DNA from: Pseudotabrizicola sp051200875
GTDB taxonomy: Bacteria > Pseudomonadota > Alphaproteobacteria > Rhodobacterales > Rhodobacteraceae
Assembly (NCBI RefSeq): GCF_051200875.1
Contig: NZ_CP195191.1
Coordinates: 868,001-932,000, forward strand
Length of the DNA stretch: 64,000 bases
Direction: 5' to 3'
The notes beneath the pieces were generated by a model. The model did no database searches. It worked only from the letters and a program-made list of their open reading frames with translations, and was not told the origin of the DNA. This document shows, piece by piece, positions 44,282-53,275 of this stretch. Each line of letters starts with the position of its first letter. The first letter of the stretch is position 1. Made by a program: the position numbers and the translations under genes.

Positions 44282-45835
44282 TCAGCGGAAATAGATGTTA
44301 AAGCGCTGCCGTATAACTCGATCGATCTCAGGATCGACCACACAGCCCGCCTTGGAGAGGATTGCATTCTTGCGTGCAATTGCCGTGTCCAACAACAAAG
44401 GCTTTCCAGCCTCATTCCATTCCTTGGGGCTCATGCGATTGCCAACCTTGGGGTAGACATATTCGGTCTGCATCAGTTGCAGGGTCTGGTCAGATCCAAG
44501 ATAGTGACCCGGCCCTCCAAGACATACGTCCTTCATGGCGTCGATGCTGGTTGAATCAGGGGTCACGTCGATCCCACGCACAAGTCGCATCGCCTGTCCC
44601 AGAAGGTCATCCCCAAGCACAAGGCTTTCCAGACAGAACCCAAGAAGTGACGCGTGCATTCCAACGGCTTCGTAGCACATATTCAGACCGGCAAGCCCGG
44701 CAAGCGCGTTGGTGATCCCCTGCTCCCATCCGGCCTGCATGTCCGGCAGTTTGCTATCGGAAATCCCGCTCGCGGCACCGCCGGGAAGGCCATAGAACCG
44801 ATGCATCTGTGCGCAACCAGCCGTGAGCAAGGCCTGCTCAGCGCTTCCCCCGGACATTGCCCCTGTCCTTAAGTCCGACACGAATGGCCAGGTTCCGAAG
44901 ATCGCAGGCGCACCCTTCTTGATGGAATTCACATAGACAACCCCGGCAAGACATTCAGCAACTGCCTGAACAATCGTCAAGGCGATCGGCGCCGGCGCCG
45001 TTGCCCCCGCCTGCCCCGCTGACAAAAGCAGCATCGGCATGCCACGGCGGATGCAATCTTCCATCGTGATGCAGCTTTCCTCGGCAAACTTCATCGGTGG
45101 AACGACAAAGCAGTTCGAGTTGGATACGAACGGCCGTTCAAGCCACTTCTCTTCACCACCAGCCACGATATGCAGCATCTCGAAACAATCTGCGACATGG
45201 CTGGGGTCAGAGAATGACGTACCGACATGCTTCTTGGTTCCCGCAAGGCAGCCATAAAGCGTGTTCAGATCCATCTCCCGGTTATCGGGAATGTCGCGGC
45301 ACACCATGGTCCGCTGGTAGAAATGGATATTGTCCAAATTGTCGACCAGACGCGCCGCGTCGTACAGATCCTGTGCCGTACTGTCACGGTATTCCAACGT
45401 GATCGGGTCGACGATATGCACAGCAGCACCCGCCGTGCCGTAATGAACATTGGTGCCGCTTAGATGCAGGTCATGCTTAGGGTCACGCGCATAAAGGGTG
45501 ATGTCGCGCGCGGCAACGGCCAACATGTCTTCGACCAAGGCACGCGGAAACCGCATGCGACCATCGCTTCCCTGCACCGCCCCAGCGGCCGTCATGATCT
45601 CGACGCCTGACGGGGGCGCCTGGCTTAGCCCGATCTGCTCTAGCGCATCCAAGGCTGCCGAATGGATCTGCTGCACGCCGGCTTCGGTCAGCGGCTTATA
45701 TTGCCCTCCAGGCATTCCCCCGCGCACCGGGCGCAGATTTTCGGCCAAAGGCGCGGCCCGCGCGGCAACGCGAGCGCCGCGCCCACCAGACCGCCGCGCA
45801 CGTGCCGGTTCGCACACTTCTCCCAGGTCGCTCAT
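44282..45835 (-). CDS. MttB-family methyltransferase, non-pyrrolysine (second copy)
   Basis: 517 residues. Same superfamily as the protein at 14627-16171 but clearly divergent: RFPRALVEDMLAVAARDITLYARDP, YGTAGAAVHIVDPITLEYRD, QRTMVCRDIPDNREMDL, FYGLPGGAASGISDSKLPDMQAGWEQ and LGGPGHYLGSDQTLQLM. The N-terminus is Arg/Ala-rich. The frame has no internal TAG. There is no corrinoid protein gene in the cluster. Context with GcvT-type demethylases and dehydrogenases suggests methyl-group removal from a quaternary or tertiary amine, which is inference. Confidence 0.88.
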   Translation of the reverse strand: MSDLGEVCEPARARRSGGRGARVAARAAPLAENLRPVRGGMPGGQYKPLTEAGVQQIHSAALDALEQIGLSQAPPSGVEIMTAAGAVQGSDGRMRFPRALVEDMLAVAARDITLYARDPKHDLHLSGTNVHYGTAGAAVHIVDPITLEYRDSTAQDLYDAARLVDNLDNIHFYQRTMVCRDIPDNREMDLNTLYGCLAGTKKHVGTSFSDPSHVADCFEMLHIVAGGEEKWLERPFVSNSNCFVVPPMKFAEESCITMEDCIRRGMPMLLLSAGQAGATAPAPIALTIVQAVAECLAGVVYVNSIKKGAPAIFGTWPFVSDLRTGAMSGGSAEQALLTAGCAQMHRFYGLPGGAASGISDSKLPDMQAGWEQGITNALAGLAGLNMCYEAVGMHASLLGFCLESLVLGDDLLGQAMRLVRGIDVTPDSTSIDAMKDVCLGGPGHYLGSDQTLQLMQTEYVYPKVGNRMSPKEWNEAGKPLLLDTAIARKNAILSKAGCVVDPEIDRVIRQRFNIYFR

Positions 45836-45900
45836 TTCCGCTTCCTCTTCATCTGTTCATCAATACATCCCGAGAAATGGGGGCTGCCCCAAACCCGTTC

Positions 45901-48336
45901 TCAACCACGCACGCGTTCCGATTTCGGATCATACATTGGCGTCAGCGAAGCCTGAGCCTCATACCGTTTGCCGGCGATCTCAATCTCATAACGAGACGCC
46001 AGAACATCTGCATCGTTCTCGCCTTTACAGGGCACGTATCCCATCGCTACTGAGCCACCCAGATGATGCCCGTAGTTGCCGCTTGTCACCGGCCCCACGA
46101 TCTTTCCATCGCGCACAATGGCTTCGTTGTGGAAGATTGCCGCCGCTGGATCGCGCACCAAGAACTGAACCATCTTTCGGTCCAGACCTGCTTCGCCTTT
46201 TCGAAGGACTGCCTCGCGTCCGATAAACCTTGACTTCTTCTTGCTCACCGCAAAACCGAGACCTGCTTCGAGAACATGATCCTCATCGGTGATGTCGTGC
46301 CCCCAATGCCGGTAGGCCTTTTCAATCCGGCAACTGTCCAGAGTATGCAGGCCACAAAGAGCCATCTCTGGCGCGGCTTCTTCCAAGGTCTCGAAAACAT
46401 GCGCGGCCTGATCAGTTGGAATATAAAGTTCCCAACCCAGTTCGCCCACATAGGTCACCCGATGGGCGCGCGCCAATCCCATGCCAATCTCGATTTCCCG
46501 CATGGTTCCAAATGGATGCGCTTCGTTTGAAAAATCGTTCGGGCTCACTCTCGACAGAACCTCGCGCGATTTCGGCCCCATCAGGCAAAGAACCGCCTCA
46601 CCCGAAGAGACATCCGTTACAACCGCGAAATCGTCGCCGATGTGGGCCCTCAGCCAAGCCAGATTGCGTTGCAGCGTCGCCCCCGGCACCACCAAAAGAA
46701 AGGCGGTCTCCGTCAGGCGAGTAACCGTAAGATCCGCCTCTATCCCACCCCTCTCATTCAGAAGCATCGTATAGACGATGCGCCCCTGATCGACATCCAC
46801 CTCGGCAGAGCAGACTCGGTTCATGAACCGAAGTGCATCGCGCCCCTCTACCCTGATCTTTCCAAAACTCGTCATGTCAAACAGACCAACGCCGTGGCGA
46901 ATGGCTGTATGCTCCGATTTCTGATTTTCGAACCAGTTTTGACGATGCCAGCCATAGCAGTATTCGCGCTCTTGCCCGTCCCGGGCGAACCAATTCGCCC
47001 GTTCCCATCCAGCGACTTCTCCGAAAACCGCCCCCCTCTTTTCAAGGTGCGTATGCAGCGGACTGCGCCGCACGCCGCGGCTGGTGACAACCTGACGGTA
47101 AGGGTAGTGGTCGGCATAAAGGAGGCCCAACGTCTCGCTTACCCGGTCCTTCAGATATTTGCGGTTCTTCTGGAACGGTTGTGCGCGCCGGATATCGACT
47201 TCCCAAAGGTCAAACGGAGGTTCGCCTTCCGTAATCCACTGTGCCAAGGCCATACCGGCCCCACCAGAAGACGCAATTCCGATAGAGTTATAGCCGGCGG
47301 CAATCCAATAGCCTTTCACTTCCGGTGCTTCGCCAAGGTAATAGCGATCATCCGGAGTAAAGCTCTCTGGGCCATTGAAGAAGGTGTGGATCCCGGCCTT
47401 TTCAAACAACGGCATCCGCTTCATCGCCGCTTCAAGGATCGGCATGAAGTGATCCCAATCCTCAGGCAGGGTGTCGAACTCAAAGTCCTCACGGATACCG
47501 TTCATGCCCCAGGGCTTGGCCTTTGGCTCAAAAGCACCAAGCATCATCTTGCCCGCGTCGGATTTGTAATAGGCGCATTCATCCGGCACGCGAAGAACGG
47601 GCAAATGCCCAAGCCCTTCAATAGGTTCGGTCACCAAATAGAAGTGCTCACAGGCATGAAGCGGAAGCGTCACTCCATTCTGCGCAGCCAAATCACGCCC
47701 CCACATCCCGCCGCAGTTAATTACGACATCTGACGCAATCGAGCCTGGGCCTTCGGGCCCCTCGTATTCGACACCCGTAACGCGTCCTTTCCTCTTCGTG
47801 ACCTCCGTCACCTTGACACCCTCGGCGATGGTTGCGCCCCGCATCCGCGCCCCTTTGGCAAGTGCCATGGCGATGTTCGCCGGGTCACATTGCCCATCCA
47901 AGGGCAAATGGACGCCCCCCTTTGCATCACCGACTTCAAGATGTGGATACATCGCCTTGATTTCACTTGGTGAAATCTCATGCACATCAACATCAAATAT
48001 GCGCGCCATCGTGGCTTGGCGACGCAACTCCTCCATCCGGTCATCGGTCAGGGCAACGGATATTGACCCAACTTGCCGCATGCCCGTTGATATTCCCGTT
48101 TCGGCTTCCAACCCAACGTAAAGCCCCGCCGAGTAACGCGCTAAACGGGTCATGTTGGCACTGGCGCGCAACTGCCCGATCAGACCAGCAGCATGCCATG
48201 TGGTGCCGCTTGTCAGCTTCCGGCGTTCCAAAAGCACGATATCGGTCCAACCAGCCTTGGCCAGGTGATAAGCTACGGAGCAGCCGGAAACGCCGCCTCC
48301 GATGATCACTGCCCGCGCATTCTTTGGCAAACCCAC
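45901..48336 (-). CDS. FAD/GcvT fusion oxidoreductase (dimethylglycine/sarcosine dehydrogenase type)
   Basis: 811 residues. The N-terminal half is a DAO-type FAD domain (AVIIGGGVSGCSVAYHLAKAGWTDIVLLE, SGTTWHAAGLIG with the His that carries covalent FAD in relatives, then a GFNSIGIASSGGAG-like turn read as GYNSIGIASSGG). The C-terminal half (from about 430) is a tetrahydrofolate-binding GcvT/FAO domain (LFDMTSFGKIRVEGRDA, YVGELGWELYIP, RIEKAYRHWGHDI). Such proteins oxidise N-methyl groups and pass the carbon to folate. It lies upstream of mttB by 65 bases. Confidence 0.93.
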   Translation of the reverse strand: MGLPKNARAVIIGGGVSGCSVAYHLAKAGWTDIVLLERRKLTSGTTWHAAGLIGQLRASANMTRLARYSAGLYVGLEAETGISTGMRQVGSISVALTDDRMEELRRQATMARIFDVDVHEISPSEIKAMYPHLEVGDAKGGVHLPLDGQCDPANIAMALAKGARMRGATIAEGVKVTEVTKRKGRVTGVEYEGPEGPGSIASDVVINCGGMWGRDLAAQNGVTLPLHACEHFYLVTEPIEGLGHLPVLRVPDECAYYKSDAGKMMLGAFEPKAKPWGMNGIREDFEFDTLPEDWDHFMPILEAAMKRMPLFEKAGIHTFFNGPESFTPDDRYYLGEAPEVKGYWIAAGYNSIGIASSGGAGMALAQWITEGEPPFDLWEVDIRRAQPFQKNRKYLKDRVSETLGLLYADHYPYRQVVTSRGVRRSPLHTHLEKRGAVFGEVAGWERANWFARDGQEREYCYGWHRQNWFENQKSEHTAIRHGVGLFDMTSFGKIRVEGRDALRFMNRVCSAEVDVDQGRIVYTMLLNERGGIEADLTVTRLTETAFLLVVPGATLQRNLAWLRAHIGDDFAVVTDVSSGEAVLCLMGPKSREVLSRVSPNDFSNEAHPFGTMREIEIGMGLARAHRVTYVGELGWELYIPTDQAAHVFETLEEAAPEMALCGLHTLDSCRIEKAYRHWGHDITDEDHVLEAGLGFAVSKKKSRFIGREAVLRKGEAGLDRKMVQFLVRDPAAAIFHNEAIVRDGKIVGPVTSGNYGHHLGGSVAMGYVPCKGENDADVLASRYEIEIAGKRYEAQASLTPMYDPKSERVRG

Positions 48337-48430
48337 GTCCGTCGTCCTTTATCTTGGTCCAATTATCCTCGGGGGTAGATGTTTAGCGGCGGCGAAACAT
48401 CCGAGGGGGCATAAAGCCCCCGCGTTCACT

Positions 48431-50875
48431 CTAGGCTCTCAGTCGCGCATTCGCAGGATCCCAAGCTGGCGCATCTTCCAAAACTTCAGCCGGAACGCGT
48501 TGGCCAAAGATCTCCACCTCCAGCTTGGTTCCTGGCTCGGTCAAATCCGCACGAAGCATCCCCAAAGCAAGGCAAGCCCCTACCCGATGCCCCCAATAGC
48601 CACTGGTGGTTTCCCCGACGACTTTTCCGTCGTGCCAAAGCGTCGACATATAGGGCGGGTCATAATCGCCAGCATTCACCCGTAGTGTGACAAAGCGCTT
48701 TTCAACGCCCGCTTGCTTTTCGGCAGCAAGGGAAGCCTTGCCTCGAAACGCAGGCTTGGACCAGTCAACAAACCGCTCCAATCCACCCTGAAGCACTGTG
48801 TAATCTGTCGAAAGGTCACCTTTCCAAGCGCGATAACCCTTTTCGATACGCAATGAGTTCAGGGCGAACATTCCAAAAGGCCGCAATCTATGTGCTTGCC
48901 CTGCTGTGGTAATGGCGTCCCAAACCGCGGGCGCAACTTGGACAGGAGAATGAATTTCCCAGCCCAATTCGCCAGCAAAACTCACCCGCATCAAAATGAC
49001 GGCGGAACCAGCAATCTTTGCCTTTTGCCATGTCAGCCATGGTTTTGAGAGATCTGCGTCGACGCTTGCCGAATGCAGTACATCTCGGGCCCTAGGACCA
49101 GTCAGGATTTGTGTACTCCAGCCCTCAGTCTCATCGGAAAGTGTGATGCCGGCTGGCAGGTCGCGTTCCAGCCATGCCTTGTCATGCCCCTGCGCCGTTG
49201 CGGCGGTGATGAGCAAGACTTCATTTTCACCCATTCGGGCCACAGACATTTCTGTGATGATCCTGCCCTTTTCATCGGCAAAATAAGCCAGTCCCAGACG
49301 TCCGACTGAGGGGATTTTGCCCGTGATTTGCTCGGCAAGCCAATCAGCCACGCCGTCCCCCTGAAGGCGGAACCGTGAGAAGCCCGGCAGGTCGAGAATC
49401 CCGCAGGCATCGCGAACGGCCTCGCACTCTGCCTTTACCGCAGCAAACCATGGCCCTTCACGACGCCATGTCTTCTGTGCTGCCTCTGATGTGTCATCAC
49501 CCGGACGCGCATACCATAGGGCGCGTTCCCATCCGTTATAGGGGCCGAATTGCGCCCCCAGAGCAGCAACCTTGTCATGGACGGCAGAAACTTTCTTCAT
49601 CCGCCCTTCTGGCCAGACGTGATGAGGGAAGTGGATCGCATATTCGTTGCCATAGACTTCCTTGCCCTTGGCGACGCAATAATCGTGGTCTTCGAACCCG
49701 GTAAAGCGCCGAGGGTCGCAAGACCACATGTCCCATTCCGTCGCCCCTTCGGTGACCCATTCTGCAAGAACCTTGCCCGCCCCGCCGGCCTGACAGATGC
49801 CAAATGTAAAGACGCAGGCTTCAAAGGCATTGGGAACCCCCGGCATCGGCCCAATCAGCGGATTGCCGTCCGGTGTATAAGGGATTGGTCCATTAATAAC
49901 CTTTTGCAGATTGGCTTTCGCCAGCAACGGCACACGATCCATTGCATCATTAATGTGCCATTCGATCCGCTCCAGATCATCGGGAAAGAGCTGAAAGCTA
50001 AAATCGTCTGGCATTGGATCATCCGGCGTTGCCCAATGCGCCCGGCACGGATTTTCATAGGGCCCAAGGTTAAAGCCCATCTTTTCCTGTCGCAGATAAT
50101 AGCTGGAATCAACATCCCGCAGCAGCGGAAGTTTGTGACCGGCTTCCTTGGACCATGCCTCAAGTTCCGGGATCGTATCGAACAGCAGATATTGGTGGCT
50201 CATCACCATCATCGGCACACGACGCCCGAACATACGGCCAACCTCGGCTGCATAGTAACCGCCCGCGTTTACAACGTATTCTGCCCGGATTTCACCCTTC
50301 GGTGTTGAAAGAACCCACTCGCTTCCCGTCCAACGCGCGGCCGTAACCGGGCAAAAGCGTTCAATATGCGCGCCCATGTCACGCGCGCCTTTGGCCAACG
50401 CCTGAGTAAGCTGCGCTGGGTCAATATCGCCATCATAAGGGTCGTAGAGCGCACCCGTGAGATCATGAGTTTCCACAAACGGGTATTTGTCGCGGATTTC
50501 ATCGGGCGACAGGACCTCAAGATTCATACCTTGATAGCGCCCCATCCCGGCCACACGCTTGAATTCCAAAAGCCGCTCTGTGCTGTGTCCCAAACGGACC
50601 GAGCCCGTCACATGATAGTTCATCGGATAATCGACTTCGGCACCGAGGCCGCGATACAGCTGCGCAGAATAGCGCTGCATGTTCATGATCGACCAGCTAG
50701 AGGAAAAAGTCGGAACGTTGCCCGCTGCATGCCAAGTGCTGCCAGCTGTCAACTCGTTCTTCTCTAGCAGAACGCAATCTGTCCAACCCGCTTTCGCCAA
50801 ATGATACAGAGAAGATGCGCCAACTGCCCCTCCTCCTATGATCACCACGCGCGCCTTTTGCGGCAGCTTTGACAT
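48431..50875 (-). CDS. FAD/GcvT fusion oxidoreductase, paralogue
   Basis: 814 residues with the same layout as the downstream paralogue: VVIIGGGAVGASSLYHLAKAGWTDCVLLE, AGSTWHAAGNVP, and a GcvT half with LDLPGFSRFRLQG, VSFAGELGWEIHSP and RIEKGYRAWKGDL. It is moderately, not closely, similar to the paralogue, so they probably act on different N-methylated substrates or successive steps. First gene of the cluster; 94 bases, holding a GC hairpin, separate it from the next. Divergent from a LysR regulator. Confidence 0.93.
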   Translation of the reverse strand: MSKLPQKARVVIIGGGAVGASSLYHLAKAGWTDCVLLEKNELTAGSTWHAAGNVPTFSSSWSIMNMQRYSAQLYRGLGAEVDYPMNYHVTGSVRLGHSTERLLEFKRVAGMGRYQGMNLEVLSPDEIRDKYPFVETHDLTGALYDPYDGDIDPAQLTQALAKGARDMGAHIERFCPVTAARWTGSEWVLSTPKGEIRAEYVVNAGGYYAAEVGRMFGRRVPMMVMSHQYLLFDTIPELEAWSKEAGHKLPLLRDVDSSYYLRQEKMGFNLGPYENPCRAHWATPDDPMPDDFSFQLFPDDLERIEWHINDAMDRVPLLAKANLQKVINGPIPYTPDGNPLIGPMPGVPNAFEACVFTFGICQAGGAGKVLAEWVTEGATEWDMWSCDPRRFTGFEDHDYCVAKGKEVYGNEYAIHFPHHVWPEGRMKKVSAVHDKVAALGAQFGPYNGWERALWYARPGDDTSEAAQKTWRREGPWFAAVKAECEAVRDACGILDLPGFSRFRLQGDGVADWLAEQITGKIPSVGRLGLAYFADEKGRIITEMSVARMGENEVLLITAATAQGHDKAWLERDLPAGITLSDETEGWSTQILTGPRARDVLHSASVDADLSKPWLTWQKAKIAGSAVILMRVSFAGELGWEIHSPVQVAPAVWDAITTAGQAHRLRPFGMFALNSLRIEKGYRAWKGDLSTDYTVLQGGLERFVDWSKPAFRGKASLAAEKQAGVEKRFVTLRVNAGDYDPPYMSTLWHDGKVVGETTSGYWGHRVGACLALGMLRADLTEPGTKLEVEIFGQRVPAEVLEDAPAWDPANARLRA

Positions 50876-50953
50876 GGCATCCTCCCTTGTTGTTCCAATT
50901 GATAATATTCATCGCCGCAGATCGACTTTCAATCGGCATGACGATGGCCTATT

Positions 50954-50970
50954 AATCAACAATGTCGATT
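50954..50970. promoter_or_regulatory. Candidate LysR operator (T-N11-A)
   Basis: AATC (50954-50957) and GATT (50967-50970) form an inverted repeat with T at 50956 and A at 50968, exactly the T-N11-A spacing of LysR sites. It lies between the divergent LysR and FAD/GcvT genes, about 20 bases from the LysR start. Confidence 0.5.
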
Positions 50971-50990
50971 AGAAGATTGGGGGATGCCAC

Positions 50991-51839
50991 GTGCAGACAG
51001 AGTGGATCGACACCTTTTTGGATTTGATCGAAAGTCGGAGCTTCAACCGAACTGCGGACCGGATGGGTATTACGCAGTCTACGGTTTCGGCCCGGGTCAA
51101 GGCTTTGGAAGATGCAGTTGGCGCACGTCTCTTTCACAGATCACGCGCGGGAACAGAGCCCACGACAGAGGCCCTTAGGCTCGCCCCGCACGCCCGGATC
51201 TTGCGTCAGGAATGGACGCTTGCACGGCGATCAGTTGAAAAGCGTGGCGCAGTCGCGCTGACACTGCGGATAAGCATTCAGAACGATTTGGCGCATGCTC
51301 AGTTGGGACCATTGGTCGGTGATTTGCGGAAGCTGTTGCCACAGACAGCATTTTACATCGAGCCAGACTATTCGACACAAATGTGCACAGACCTGACCAC
51401 GGGGGCGCAGGATTTCGGAGTGATGTTTTCGCCAAAGGCGCAGGCGGGACTTTACTTTGAGTCGGTCGGCGTCATCCCCTATCGGCTAATCAGTACCCAT
51501 GCTCAACGACTGGAGGAGGTTGAGGCCGAGCGCTATGTCATGGCGCACTTTTCGCCTGCTTTCGAAACCGCCCACCGCGCGGCACTTCCTGATTTATCTG
51601 CTGCACCTGTCTCTGCGGGCCAATCAAGCGCAGTTGAATCGCTATTACGGGAAATGGGAGGATCGGGTTACGTCATGGAGCCCCGCGCCAAAACCATGGT
51701 TGAAACCGGCGTATTTCGATGGGTAACGGACGCGCCAATTCTCGAGCAACCAGTTTATGCAGCCATGCATGAACGCAACCGGACGCAACGGGCCTTTCGC
51801 CAAATGGTGCAATTGGTTCGGAAACGGTTGTCGGCCTGA
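50991..51839 (+). CDS. LysR-family transcriptional regulator
   Basis: 282 residues from a GTG with GGGGGAT upstream. N-terminal winged helix (WIDTFLDLIESRSFNRTADRMGITQSTVSARVKALEDAVGARLFHR) and a periplasmic-binding-like effector domain. Divergent from the five-gene N-methyl cluster, with a T-N11-A site between, so it very likely controls that cluster. Effector unknown. Confidence 0.9.
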   Translation: MQTEWIDTFLDLIESRSFNRTADRMGITQSTVSARVKALEDAVGARLFHRSRAGTEPTTEALRLAPHARILRQEWTLARRSVEKRGAVALTLRISIQNDLAHAQLGPLVGDLRKLLPQTAFYIEPDYSTQMCTDLTTGAQDFGVMFSPKAQAGLYFESVGVIPYRLISTHAQRLEEVEAERYVMAHFSPAFETAHRAALPDLSAAPVSAGQSSAVESLLREMGGSGYVMEPRAKTMVETGVFRWVTDAPILEQPVYAAMHERNRTQRAFRQMVQLVRKRLSA

Positions 51840-51884
51840 CAGACAGACTGACGACTGCTCCGACCGGTTCTTCACTAGCGTCAT

Positions 51885-51917
51885 AAAAACGCCCCGCGCG
51901 TCAATGGCGCGAGGCGT
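51885..51917 (-). terminator. Intrinsic terminator of preT-preA
   Basis: On the minus strand ACGCCTCGCGC pairs with GCGCGGGGCGT (one mismatch) and is followed by TTTTT. It lies about 50 bases past the preA stop, between convergent preA and LysR genes. Confidence 0.82.
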
Positions 51918-51965
51918 CATCCCTAAAGCACCGGCGTTGATCGCTGGGCTTCTGTTTCAGGCCGA

Positions 51966-53270
51966 TTATTCCGCCGCTTTGATAGCCATTGGATTATTTG
52001 GATGCGTCGTCCAATTGGCGTAGGTTTCAACCACCCGGCCAGTTCTTGGATCGACTGAACCCAGCGGCAAAGTCTTCATCGTGATGCAATTCTCGACCGG
52101 GCAGACATTGACGCATAGATTGCAAGCGACGCATTCCTCGTCTTTCACCGTAAAGATGCGATCTGCGGACATGTCGATGGCTTGGTGGCTGGTATCCTCG
52201 CAAGCGGCATAGCACCGCCCACATTTGATACAGGCATCCTGATCAATAACTGCCTTGGTGACATGGTTCAGGTTCAGCTGGTTCCAATCAGTAACATTCC
52301 CGACCGCACGACCAACCAGTTGATCCACCGACGTCATGCCCTTCTCATCCATGTATTGCGAGAGACCCGAGATCATTTCCTGTACGATCTTGAAGCCATA
52401 GGTCATCGCAGCCGTACAGACTTGAACCGATCCCGCCCCCAAAGCCATGAATTCAGCGGCATCGCGCCAAGTCGTGACCCCCCCGATCCCGCTGATTGGC
52501 AACCCGCGCGTCTCGGCGCTTCGGGCGATCTCGGCCACCATGTTCAAGGCAATGGGCTTGACGGCCGGTCCGCAATAGCCGCCATGAGCGCCCCGTCCGT
52601 CGATCGTGGGCTCCGGTGCAAAGCTGTCTAGATTGACAGATGTGATCGAGTTGATCGTGTTGATCAGGCTTACTGCATCAGCCCCGCCCCGCTTTGCTGC
52701 TTCGGCTGGCTTGCGAATGTCGGTGATGTTGGGCGTCAGTTTTACGATGCAGGGCATGCGGCTGTGCTGCTTGACCCAACGGGTCACCATTTCGATGTAT
52801 TCAGGCACCTGACCAACAGCGCTGCCCATTCCGCGTTCGCTCATCCCGTGTGGGCAGCCGAAGTTCAGTTCCACGCCATCCGCTTCCGTGTCCTCGACAT
52901 GCTTCAGGATCGATTTCCAGCTTTCTTCATCACAGGGAACCATCAGTGAGACGATCAAGGCCCGGTCTTTCCAGTCGCGTTTTACCCTCTTGATCTCTTG
53001 GAGGTTCACTTCAAGTGGACGGTCGGTGATCAATTCGATGTTGTTCAGCCCCAACAGGCGTCTGTCCGCGCCCCAGATGGCGCCATAACGAGGACCGTTT
53101 ACGTTTACCACAGGCGGCCCTTCAGAGCCCAAGGTCTTCCAGACGACACCGCCCCACCCCGCCTTGAAGGCGCGGACCACGTTATATTCCTTGTCAGTCG
53201 GCGGCGCAGAGGCAAGCCAGAAAGGATTGGGGGATTTAATTCCGACGAAGTTCGTTGCCAGATTTGCCAT
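51966..53270 (-). CDS. preA: NAD-dependent dihydropyrimidine dehydrogenase, subunit PreA
   Basis: Reduces uracil or thymine in pyrimidine catabolism together with PreT. 434 residues from MANLATNFVGIKSPNPFWLASAPPT. FMN-binding TIM barrel (ELNFGCPHGMSERGMG, ISGIGGVTTWRDAAEFMALGA) and a C-terminal double 4Fe-4S ferredoxin domain with CIKCGRCYAAC and CVACNLCVNVCPVENC. It starts five bases after the preT stop. No dihydropyrimidinase or beta-ureidopropionase gene is adjacent. Confidence 0.93.
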   Translation of the reverse strand: MANLATNFVGIKSPNPFWLASAPPTDKEYNVVRAFKAGWGGVVWKTLGSEGPPVVNVNGPRYGAIWGADRRLLGLNNIELITDRPLEVNLQEIKRVKRDWKDRALIVSLMVPCDEESWKSILKHVEDTEADGVELNFGCPHGMSERGMGSAVGQVPEYIEMVTRWVKQHSRMPCIVKLTPNITDIRKPAEAAKRGGADAVSLINTINSITSVNLDSFAPEPTIDGRGAHGGYCGPAVKPIALNMVAEIARSAETRGLPISGIGGVTTWRDAAEFMALGAGSVQVCTAAMTYGFKIVQEMISGLSQYMDEKGMTSVDQLVGRAVGNVTDWNQLNLNHVTKAVIDQDACIKCGRCYAACEDTSHQAIDMSADRIFTVKDEECVACNLCVNVCPVENCITMKTLPLGSVDPRTGRVVETYANWTTHPNNPMAIKAAE

Positions 53271-53275
53271 TTTTC

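Noticed and set aside
44282..45835. Pyrrolysine-containing MttB
   Set aside because: Both MttB-like frames are full length with no internal amber codon, and no pylTSBCD genes are in the window.
46642..47733. 363-residue open frame antisense to the FAD/GcvT gene
   Set aside because: No domain or ribosome site; complementary to a strongly supported gene.
48405..48421. GC hairpin GGGGGC-ATAAA-GCCCCC between the two FAD/GcvT genes as a terminator
   Set aside because: There is no T run on either side, so it is not called as a terminator. It might affect mRNA stability between the genes.
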